Assembly: GCA_017302015.1 (NCBI GenBank) | Contig: JAFLEE010000004.1 | Span: forward strand, 1-64,000 | From: Spirochaetota bacterium | Lineage (GTDB): Bacteria > Spirochaetota > UBA12135 > COTS27 > JAFLEE01 | DNA length: 64,000 nucleotides | Direction: 5' to 3' | In this document: positions 1 through 6,509 of the stretch, in pieces | Position numbering within the stretch: position 1 is the first letter of the stretch | Layout of the letters: each line of letters begins with the position of its first letter | Program-made: the position numbers and the translations under genes | The notes under the pieces: model-generated | Database searches by the model: none | The model's input: the letters and a program-made list of their open reading frames with translations, nothing else | Told to the model about the DNA's origin: nothing

Positions 1-1594
1 GGCCACGCCCGCCGCCTTGGGGGCGGTGCCGATCGCCGCCGCGGGGGCCGTGATCGTGGGAGGGGCGCTCTTCGCGGCGGTCCTCGCCGTCTTTCATCGC
101 GAACGGGAACCGGGTTTCGCGGGGGATGGCGTGCTTGAGCACGGATTCGACGCCCTCGAGAAGCGCCAAATCGCGGGGGCCGAGGAACGAGAGGGCGGTA
201 CCCGTGTAGCCGGCGCGGCCGGTTCGGCCGATGCGGTGGATGTATTCCTCGGGGTTATTGGGGAGATCGTAATTGACCACGAGTTCGACCTGGGGGATAT
301 CGATCCCCCGGGCGGCGACATCGGTGCCCAGGAGGGTTTTGAGGCGCCCTTCGCGCAGGTCGGAGATGGCCCTGTTTCGCTGTTCCTGGGTCTTGCCGGA
401 GTGGATGCCCGTGCATTCCATGAGGCCGTACTTGCGCAATTCGGTGGAGAAGTGGATGACGTCCTTGATGGTGTTGAAGAAGACGATGGTTTTGCCCTGG
501 TGCATGCGAAGCACAGAGACGAGGGCCTCGAGCTTCCGGCCGGGCGCCACGGGGACGACGAAATGGCTGATGGTATCGGCGGGGGAGAGTTCCTTGCCGA
601 CGACGAGTTTCAGGTAGTCCTTGGCGTACTTCTCGGCGACGCGGATCACCTCGGGCATGAGCGTGGCCGTGAAGAGGAGCGTCTGCTGTGTGCCGGGGAG
701 TTCCTTGTGGATCTTGAGGAGTTCTTCTTCGAACCCCATGTCGAGCATGCGGTCGGCCTCATCGAGGACCACGTAGTCGGTGTAATTGAGCCAGACCAGG
801 CCCTGCCCGATCATGTCGCAGAGGCGCCCGGGCGTGGCGACCAGGATCGGCGGGTACTGCCGCAGGGCCTGCTTCTGGAGGCTCATGTCGGTGCCCCCGA
901 TGACGAGGCCGGCCGTGAGGCCGACGTTGGCGAAGAAGGGCTCCATGGCCTTGTGGGTCTGGATGGCGATCTCGCGGGTCGGGGAGAGGATGAGGGCCTG
1001 GTGGATCTCGCCGCGGCGGAGGCGTTGGATCATGGGGATGACGAAGCCGAGGGTCTTACCCGATCCCGTCATGGCCGAAACCATCAGGTTTCGTTTCTCG
1101 AGGGCGGGCGGGATGCACGCCTTCTGGACGGGGGTGGCGACGACGAAACCGAGGTCCTTCAGGACGGACTGGATTTCGGGGTCGATGGGCATGTCGGTGA
1201 ACGGCACCCGCGGTTCGCTCTCTTCGGGGAGGTCGATCTTCTTGGGCTTGAAGAGTTCGAGGAGTTCGGGCAGGACGGCCTCGCCTTGGCCGCGCCTGGG
1301 TTCTTCCCGGGGGCGTTCGGGCCGGGGGGCGTCGTGACGCGGCCGCTCGGCGCGGTGAGCTTCTGCGCGGCGGGGATGGTGGTCGGGCCGGCCTTTGGGG
1401 CCCTCATGGGGGTGGCTCGGTCGCGCGGACGCGTGGCGCTTCACGGGCGCCGGGGCGTTTTCGCCCCCGTTGAGCCGGGCGACCATCTGGGCCTTGAAGG
1501 CCAGGATCGCGGCTTCGCGCTCGAGGTCGGCGCGGCGTTGTTTGGGGGAGTTTCCGAAAATACGGTGGAAGAACCGGCGGATAGATGAAAGCAT
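1..1594 (-). CDS. DEAD-box ATP-dependent RNA helicase (3' end outside window)
   Basis: The 531 visible residues carry the DEAD-box helicase core. An arginine/proline/glutamate-rich N-terminal extension of about 95 residues is followed by a Q-motif-like GF..TPVQ. Motif I MTGSGKT lies near residue 173, motif II DEAD near 281, a TAT form of the SAT motif near 306, and motif VI HRIGRTGR near 455. The protein should unwind or remodel RNA in the cytoplasm, for example in ribosome assembly or mRNA turnover; the exact subfamily is not resolvable. The ATG at 1594 has GAGG about 5 nt upstream. Its own promoter lies at 1660-1688. The tail at the window edge is low-complexity (His/Gly/Arg), as in RhlE/CsdA-like helicases. 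The stop codon is outside the window. Confidence 0.93.
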   Translation of the reverse strand, partial: MLSSIRRFFHRIFGNSPKQRRADLEREAAILAFKAQMVARLNGGENAPAPVKRHASARPSHPHEGPKGRPDHHPRRAEAHRAERPRHDAPRPERPREEPRRGQGEAVLPELLELFKPKKIDLPEESEPRVPFTDMPIDPEIQSVLKDLGFVVATPVQKACIPPALEKRNLMVSAMTGSGKTLGFVIPMIQRLRRGEIHQALILSPTREIAIQTHKAMEPFFANVGLTAGLVIGGTDMSLQKQALRQYPPILVATPGRLCDMIGQGLVWLNYTDYVVLDEADRMLDMGFEEELLKIHKELPGTQQTLLFTATLMPEVIRVAEKYAKDYLKLVVGKELSPADTISHFVVPVAPGRKLEALVSVLRMHQGKTIVFFNTIKDVIHFSTELRKYGLMECTGIHSGKTQEQRNRAISDLREGRLKTLLGTDVAARGIDIPQVELVVNYDLPNNPEEYIHRIGRTGRAGYTGTALSFLGPRDLALLEGVESVLKHAIPRETRFPFAMKDGEDRREERPSHDHGPRGGDRHRPQGGGRG

Positions 1595-1659
1595 AGGCCT
1601 CGGAGGATGGGCGGCGGGGGCACCGGTCCGGGACGGACCACCTGCCACCGACATGGGCT

Positions 1660-1688
1660 ATTATACCCCTCGGCGGAAGGAGAGGCAA
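1660..1688 (-). promoter_or_regulatory. Sigma-70-type promoter for the DEAD-box helicase
   Basis: On the minus strand TTGCCT (1683-1688) and TATAAT (1660-1665) are separated by exactly 17 bp. They lie between the end of the upstream hypothetical gene and the helicase start, leaving a leader of about 60 nt. The match is seen in the sequence; activity is inferred. Confidence 0.75.
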
Positions 1689-1727
1689 TCGAAGGCGGGG
1701 GTTCGACCGCCCAGGCCTTCGGGGAGC

Positions 1728-2489
1728 CTAGGTTGCGTCAGGGGCCTCAGGAGGCGCGCCGACTTGGGTCGGGGGCGTGGCGACCGAGGTCTCGAGGATT
1801 CCCTCGGGGAGGATTCGTTTCTTGGCCTTGGCGGGCTTCTTTTTCGTTTGCGTTTTGCGGGCGCTCTTTGCCTTACGGGGAGCGGCCTTCACAGGTTCCG
1901 GGGGAAGCGCCCGATCACCGCGGTGGAGCGCCAGAATTTCGAGGATGAGGAGCGGCGTGGCGTCGGCTTGGGCGCCCGTTTGGTTCCAAAATACGAGTGC
2001 GGAGGGCTTGCGCTTTCGTGCGATGACCGCCGCCGATCCGAGGAGGCGCTGCCTGCGCAGATCATGGGCGAGGGGGGAATCGGGAGGGATGGGCAACACG
2101 GCCTGGGCGTCGGAGGAGAAGGGCGGAAGGAGATCGGGATCGACGGAAACGGTCTTGGGCAGGGCGCGGATCGAACCGACCCCTGTGCGGAGGCGCGCGA
2201 GTTTCTTGTCCGAAAAGAGGTAGAGCGCTCCGCGATTGCCGCCGCTCGTGCGCCGCAGGAGTTCTAGCGCGCCGGTTTCCGCGGCCTTACGGGTAGTGAA
2301 TGCTTCCCGGAGGTGGGCGAGGAGGTCGAGGATACGCGCGGCTTGGGTTTCGATGCCCTCTTTCATCGCCGCGATCTCGTCGGGCCGGATGGAAAGCAGG
2401 GCTTTTTGGACGGTGCCCTTGGAATCGCGGTAATTGCGCTTAACGAATTCCCGGAAGAGGTAGTCCCGCGACTTATGGTGCAGGCCCAT
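1728..2489 (-). CDS. Hypothetical protein with basic C-terminal tail
   Basis: 253 residues, not recognised. The N-terminal 110 residues look helical, with a segment around residues 45-70 rich in Ile, Leu and Ala. The middle is mixed alpha/beta. Residues about 200-235 form a Lys/Ala/Pro-rich tail (KKKPAKAKKR) like those of nucleic-acid-binding or disordered linkers. The ATG at 2489 follows the preceding stop codon by one base (TGA-C-ATG), so translation is probably coupled to the acidic protein upstream. A basic protein encoded next to an extremely acidic one suggests they may bind each other; this is inference only. Confidence 0.8.
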   Translation of the reverse strand: MGLHHKSRDYLFREFVKRNYRDSKGTVQKALLSIRPDEIAAMKEGIETQAARILDLLAHLREAFTTRKAAETGALELLRRTSGGNRGALYLFSDKKLARLRTGVGSIRALPKTVSVDPDLLPPFSSDAQAVLPIPPDSPLAHDLRRQRLLGSAAVIARKRKPSALVFWNQTGAQADATPLLILEILALHRGDRALPPEPVKAAPRKAKSARKTQTKKKPAKAKKRILPEGILETSVATPPTQVGAPPEAPDAT

Positions 2490-2490
2490 G

Positions 2491-3927
2491 TCAAATCCCC
2501 AGTCGATTCACCAGGGCGATATAACGGTCGTAATAGCGGCTTTCGGCGAACTCTCGGATGCTCTCTTCGGGGAGTTTCTCGAGGAGCGTATCGAGGTACT
2601 TCAGCAGGTCGTAGAGTTCGCGGTCTTCCACACGCGGGGCGCGCGGGGCGCGCTGGGCGGGCACGCTGGAGGGTTTGGTGGGGCTTTTCGCTTCGGCCTC
2701 GCGGAGTTCCTGCGCCGTGATGCGGCCGTCCCAACCCTCGACGGGGGCTTCGAGGATCGGGGTCTCGGGAGGCCGGGTGGCCTGATGGACCTCATCGAGA
2801 TCGATCGCCTCGAGGGTCTCTTCGGGAATGGCGTCGTTCTCGGGCAGGTCGGGCGGCGCGGGGATGGCGTGGATCTCATCGAAGGCCGTTTCCGGGGCGG
2901 TGGAAGGCTCCTCGAGCGCAGGAGGGGCATCGGCCGACGATTCGCCCTCTGAGGCGGGTTCGGACGGGAGGCCGTCATCGAGGGACGGCAGGTCGTCGGG
3001 GAGGGGTTCGAGCGCCTCATCGGCCTCGGAATCGGCCTCGTCGTCCAATTTCGCGATCTGAACCTGGGCATCCTCCATGATTTCGGCCTCGAAGTTCATG
3101 GAGTCGGCCATGACGTCCTTTTCGGTCGGGGCCGCCGGTTCTTCGTCTTCCGGGGGAACGGGCTCGAGGTCTTGGGTGATCGAATCGAGTTCCTCGCCGG
3201 AGACGCTGACGACCTCGTCATCGCCTTCGGGGCCGCCCAATTCGAGCACCTGGGTTTCGTCGACGTCGGAGAGGATATTGTCGAGTTCGGAATTGGAGAG
3301 GGCGATGGTTTCGTCTTCCTCGCCCCCCGCGCCGGGTTTCCCTTCGTCGAGGATTTCGACCTCTTCCAAGTCTTCGGCGCCCTTTTCCGCCGGGTTCGGT
3401 GAAAGGTCGGGGAGGTCCATATCGTCTAGGGTGGGGAGTTCGTCGGCGGGGTCGGCGTTTTCGAGGACCCCGACCTGGGTTTCTGCGGCATCGGCCGGGT
3501 CGGAAGAAAGGTCGGGGAGTTCGATATCCTTGACTTCCTCGGGGGTCGGGAGATCTTCGGGGATCTCGTCTTCGAGGCGGCTTTCGATGGCGCTCTCGGA
3601 ATCGAGGTCTGCGGCGGGTTCCAGCCCATCGTCGAGGGACGGGAGTTCGGGCTCGTCTTCGGCTCCGTCGATGTCCAAGTCTTCATCGAGGTCGAGGGAG
3701 GGGAGTTCCGGGAGGGAATCGGAGAGGGCGTCTTCTTGGGGTTGCCCGTCGCCCTCGGGCTCGTCGAGCGAGGGGAGGTCGTCATCCACCGGACTCTCCA
3801 ACGAAACCTCGGAGACCTCGGCGCCCCCGAAGAGGTTGTCGAGTTCTCCCTCCGTCAAGGTGACGTTCTCGTCGTCAGGGTTGATATCGGGGCGATCGGG
3901 GGAGCTTGCGCTCTTTTTGTCTGCCAT
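2491..3927 (-). CDS. Acidic low-complexity protein with repeated LPSLD and FliM-like LSxxELDxIL motifs
   Basis: 478 residues, dominated by Asp, Glu, Pro, Ser and Leu and probably disordered over most of its length. LPSLD occurs repeatedly (near residues 51, 76, 95 and 324), with LPTLD and LPDLS variants. Three copies of a second motif occur: LTEGELDNLF (24-33), LSNSELDNIL (210-219) and VSGEELDSIT (242-251). These resemble the N-terminal CheY-binding segment of FliM (LSQxEIDALL). The last 45 residues look folded and helical (ELYDLLKYLDTLLEKLPEES). There is no signal peptide, so it is likely cytoplasmic. The ATG at 3927 has AGGTGG 5 nt upstream; an in-frame start further upstream is less likely. 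It overlaps the SLBB gene by 53 bp. Function unknown. Confidence 0.85.
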   Translation of the reverse strand: MADKKSASSPDRPDINPDDENVTLTEGELDNLFGGAEVSEVSLESPVDDDLPSLDEPEGDGQPQEDALSDSLPELPSLDLDEDLDIDGAEDEPELPSLDDGLEPAADLDSESAIESRLEDEIPEDLPTPEEVKDIELPDLSSDPADAAETQVGVLENADPADELPTLDDMDLPDLSPNPAEKGAEDLEEVEILDEGKPGAGGEEDETIALSNSELDNILSDVDETQVLELGGPEGDDEVVSVSGEELDSITQDLEPVPPEDEEPAAPTEKDVMADSMNFEAEIMEDAQVQIAKLDDEADSEADEALEPLPDDLPSLDDGLPSEPASEGESSADAPPALEEPSTAPETAFDEIHAIPAPPDLPENDAIPEETLEAIDLDEVHQATRPPETPILEAPVEGWDGRITAQELREAEAKSPTKPSSVPAQRAPRAPRVEDRELYDLLKYLDTLLEKLPEESIREFAESRYYDRYIALVNRLGI

Positions 3928-4279
3928 CGTGCCACCTGGTTTCGTCGAGCCAGGGAAGTGTCTCCAAGCGGCCGTTTGCGGCGACCTCTGCAGCACGGGC
4001 GTCGTCCGCGACGGCTTTGGTCCGCCGGGGGGGCTCCGCTCCGCCTGCGCGCCGTATGAGGTCTGCCACGGAATCGTGCGCCTGGAGGGCGTAGATTCCG
4101 GGGTGCCGCACCGGCCCCAGGACTGTCACTTCCTTGTCACGCGCGTGTTCCGGCTTGAAAGGCAATCGGGCGCGGATCGTTTCGGATCCCGTCCAAAGCC
4201 CGTGGGCCAGAGCCATCCCTGCAATCAGGCCTCCGCTTCTGAGGGCAAACCCCAGTTTTTCTCCTTTCAGTATCGGCAT
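3875..4279 (-). CDS. Small membrane-anchored SLBB-domain protein
   Basis: 134 residues. Residues about 9-29 form one hydrophobic segment (GFALRSGGLIAGMALAHGLW). Residues 50-80 match an SLBB/ComEA-like soluble-ligand-binding beta-grasp, with VLGPVRHPGIYAL followed by DSVADLIRRAGG; a second NGRLETLPW segment follows. The expected topology is an N-terminal membrane anchor with the SLBB domain in the periplasm, as in polysaccharide-export or competence proteins. The start at 4279 was chosen because the hydrophobic segment and SLBB domain follow it directly; upstream sequence in this frame is shadow of the OB-like gene. It is the second gene of a four-gene operon, and its 3' end overlaps the acidic gene. 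Confidence 0.68.
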   Translation of the reverse strand: MPILKGEKLGFALRSGGLIAGMALAHGLWTGSETIRARLPFKPEHARDKEVTVLGPVRHPGIYALQAHDSVADLIRRAGGAEPPRRTKAVADDARAAEVAANGRLETLPWLDETRWHDGRQKERKLPRSPRYQP

Positions 4280-4313
4280 TCCAACCTGAATTTTGAATCC
4301 CGAAGGATTTTTG

Positions 4314-4544
4314 TCAAATACAGCGTACTTCCCGGGCATCCAGGCCCCCGTGCACGGGAACCCCCAAAACGACGACCCGGCTGCCCGGAGAGAGAAAACG
4401 GCGGCAAAACTCGCCCAATTGACGGTCGGCCCGGACCGGGTGGGTGCGGCCTTCGGCACCGCGGACGTGGAATTCGACCGCACGGTGGCCCCGGATGTCG
4501 GAAATGATGTCGGGATGGTTTAGGCAAATTCCGTGGATAAGCAT
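4314..4544 (-). CDS. Small OB-fold (SSB-like) protein
   Basis: 76 residues. The strand pattern AVEFHVRG..GRTHPVRA, then a helix GEFCRRFL, then SPGSRVVVLGVPVHG, resembles the middle of a single-stranded-DNA-binding OB fold (FxVR..., LAEfc..fLkpGdrVlVeG). It is too short to be a housekeeping SSB and lacks an acidic C-terminal tip. The ATG at 4544 has AGAGG 5-8 nt upstream, which supports real translation despite the small size. It is the first gene of the minus-strand operon leading to the SLBB and acidic proteins. Its role is unknown; the OB assignment is by eye. Confidence 0.6.
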   Translation of the reverse strand: MLIHGICLNHPDIISDIRGHRAVEFHVRGAEGRTHPVRADRQLGEFCRRFLSPGSRVVVLGVPVHGGLDAREVRCI

Positions 4545-4554
4545 GGGTACCTCT

Positions 4555-4568
4555 GTATCCCTGGATAC
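4555..4568. promoter_or_regulatory. Perfect 6-2-6 dyad in a divergent intergenic region
   Basis: GTATCC and GGATAC are separated by CT. The dyad lies about 10 bp upstream of the OB-like start and about 80 bp upstream of the divergent sigma-region-4-like gene. It could be an operator for either gene; no known consensus was recognised. Confidence 0.35.
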
Positions 4569-4647
4569 CCCGAAAAGGCGGAAAAATGGGAATTTTCATG
4601 GGTTTTTTATGGGCAGTCGGGGGGGAAATGGCCTATACTTCGAAAAG

Positions 4648-5025
4648 ATGAAGATTCCCCTCAGGCTCCGGGTCGGCCTACAGGTGACCGGATCTTATTT
4701 CGGCATTTTTGGGTGGTTGATCGCCGAGTATTTCCGGGATTTGCGGAATTCGGTGAAGAACCCCCTGTCCCATTTTGAGGATGGAATTCGCGATTCCGTT
4801 TGGCGGCCGGAAAAATCTCCGACTCTGGTCCTGGAGGACTGGGTGGATCATTTAAGCCAGTGGGAGCGGAACGTGCTCCTCCTCTACTATCACGAGGGGC
4901 TCGATTTCGCCCAGATCGGTGCGCGCATCCAGTTGGATCCACGGGAGGTGGCCAAAATCCACGCGAACCTCCTCCATAAAATTCGAGACCTTCGAGCGGA
5001 AGAAACCACTGAATCGGTGGTGTGA
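4648..5025 (+). CDS. Sigma factor region-4-like protein lacking regions 1-3
   Basis: 125 residues. Residues about 70-118 closely resemble sigma region 4 of the FliA/WhiG type: LSQWERNVLLLYYHEGLDFAQIG, then a recognition-helix-like LDPREVAKIHANLLHKIR. Regions 2 and 3 are absent. The first 27 residues are hydrophobic (VGLQVTGSYFGIFGWLIAEYF) and could be a membrane or packing helix. This could be a DNA-binding regulator, an anti-sigma-like competitor or a remnant of a sigma gene; a full sigma factor is excluded by length. The start at 4648 has no convincing Shine-Dalgarno; a TATACT hexamer ends 8 bp before it. It is divergent from the OB-like operon. Confidence 0.7.
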   Translation: MKIPLRLRVGLQVTGSYFGIFGWLIAEYFRDLRNSVKNPLSHFEDGIRDSVWRPEKSPTLVLEDWVDHLSQWERNVLLLYYHEGLDFAQIGARIQLDPREVAKIHANLLHKIRDLRAEETTESVV

Positions 5026-5030
5026 CCCCT

Positions 5031-5100
5031 GACGCCCAAGGGAATGACCTGATCTGCGCCCCTGCGCGATGGCATCGCCCGTCGCGGCGCCTTGGGGCGT
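5031..5100. repeat. Intergenic nested inverted repeat
   Basis: ACGCCC-AAGG (5031-5041) pairs with CCTTGGGGCGT (5090-5100) apart from one bulge. Inside lies the perfect dyad GCGATG-G-CATCGC (5066-5078). It sits between two convergent genes (sigma-4-like and gltA) and may act as a bidirectional transcript end or be a REP-like element. There is no clear T-run on the plus side; on the minus side a TTTTT run lies upstream of the structure. Confidence 0.4.
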
Positions 5101-5167
5101 GTAAAAAGCCCGTCGCAGCGACCCGAGGGTGGCGATTCCAACGAATCGCATCGGATTTGAGGCGCTC

Positions 5168-6451
5168 CTAGCGGTCCTCCCGGCCCACGTAGGGTCGCAG
5201 TGTCTTTCCGGTATAGATTTGCCTGGGCCGATTGATGCGGCCGCCCTGATCCAGGAGTTCCTTCCAATTCGAGATCCAACCCGGGGTTCGGCCGATGGCG
5301 AACATCACGGTGAACATATCCGCGGGAATGCCGATGGCCCGGAGGAGGATGCCGCTGTAGAAATCCACATTGGGGTAGAGTTTGCGCTCGATGAAGTAGG
5401 GATCCTTCAGGGCCAGATCCTCCATCTGCATGGCGACCTCGAGGGATTTGTCGCGGATCCCCACGATCTTGAGCACTTTCTCCACCGAGGCCTTCAGGAT
5501 GCGGGCCCGGGGATCGAAGTTCTTATAGACCCGGTGGCCGAAGCCGGAGAGTTTGAAGCCGGAACTTTTATCCTTGGCCCGTTCGATGAACTCGCGGGGG
5601 TTCTTCCCGGTTTTGACGATCTCATCGAGCATCTGGACGACCTCGACGTTCGCCCCGCCGTGCAGCGGCCCCCAGAGGGCGCAGACCCCCGCCGAGACGG
5701 AGGTGAACAGGTTGGTGCGGGCGCTTCCCACGATGCGGACGGTGGAGGTGGAGCAGTTCTGTTCGTGGTCGGCGTGGAGGATCATGAAGAGGTTGAGGGC
5801 GCGCTCGATGTCGGGGTGCACTTCGTAGTGGTGGTACGGAATCGAGAACATCATGTGGAGGAAATTGCCGCAGTACTTGTAGTCGGGATGCGGATCGTTG
5901 AAAGGGAGGCCCTTGGATTTCCGGTAGGCGAAGGCGGCGATGGTGCGCACTTTGGAGATGATCTTGGCCGAGCCCATGAGGAGTTGGGCCTCGTTCTCGA
6001 TCTTGAGGAGTTCGGGGTGCTGGCAGGCCATCACGTTGAGCATGGCGGAAAGGATCGCCATGGGGGGGGCGTGCTCGGGGAAGCCCTCGAAGTGGTGGAG
6101 AGTATCGGTGTGGAGCATGGCCTGCTCGGTGAGCAGGGCGGAGAAGCCTTCGGCCTGCTCGACCGTCGGGAGTTCGCCGTAGATGAGGAGCCAGGCGGTC
6201 TCGATGAAGGTGGAATGCTCGGCCAGTTCCTGGATATCATAGCCGCGGTAGCGCAGGATGCCCTGGTCGCCGTCGATGAACGTGATGGCGCTTTGGCAGG
6301 AGCCGGTGTTCCCGTAGCCGTCATCGAGGGTGATGTAGCCGCTTTCCTCGCGCAGTCTACGGATATCGACGGCCTTCTCCCCCTCCGTTCCGGTGAGCAC
6401 CGGAAGTTCGTAGGTTTTTCCGTCGAGGATGAGGCGGGCGATTTCAGGCAT
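5168..6451 (-). CDS. gltA: Citrate synthase
   Basis: 427 residues, the same length as E. coli GltA, so a type II (hexamer-type) citrate synthase condensing acetyl-CoA and oxaloacetate at the entry of the TCA cycle. The three catalytic residues are visible: His264 in GPLHGGAN, His306 in GFGHRVYKNFDP and Asp363 in PNVDFYSG. The N-terminal beta-domain typical of type II enzymes (SCQSAITFIDGDQGILRYRGY) is complete. The ATG at 6451 is preceded by GGGAG with 8 nt spacing; a TTG six codons upstream is less likely. A promoter lies at 6469-6497, so it is probably transcribed separately from uvrA. Confidence 0.97.
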   Translation of the reverse strand: MPEIARLILDGKTYELPVLTGTEGEKAVDIRRLREESGYITLDDGYGNTGSCQSAITFIDGDQGILRYRGYDIQELAEHSTFIETAWLLIYGELPTVEQAEGFSALLTEQAMLHTDTLHHFEGFPEHAPPMAILSAMLNVMACQHPELLKIENEAQLLMGSAKIISKVRTIAAFAYRKSKGLPFNDPHPDYKYCGNFLHMMFSIPYHHYEVHPDIERALNLFMILHADHEQNCSTSTVRIVGSARTNLFTSVSAGVCALWGPLHGGANVEVVQMLDEIVKTGKNPREFIERAKDKSSGFKLSGFGHRVYKNFDPRARILKASVEKVLKIVGIRDKSLEVAMQMEDLALKDPYFIERKLYPNVDFYSGILLRAIGIPADMFTVMFAIGRTPGWISNWKELLDQGGRINRPRQIYTGKTLRPYVGREDR

Positions 6452-6468
6452 CGGGGGCTCCCGGCCCA

Positions 6469-6497
6469 AGTTTAAATCAAGGCGGGATTCCCGTCAA
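6469..6497 (-). promoter_or_regulatory. Sigma-70-type promoter for gltA
   Basis: TTGACG (6492-6497) and TAAACT (6469-6474) lie 17 bp apart on the minus strand, between the uvrA stop and the gltA start. A small dyad CGGGA-T-TCCCG (6483-6493) lies at the -35/spacer boundary and could bind a regulator. Confidence 0.65.
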
Positions 6498-6509
6498 AAC
6501 GGCCGGGTT

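Noticed and set aside
17-1588. A 523-codon plus-strand open frame opposite the helicase
   Set aside because: It is codon-aligned antisense of the DEAD-box gene, whose motifs read clearly on the minus strand.
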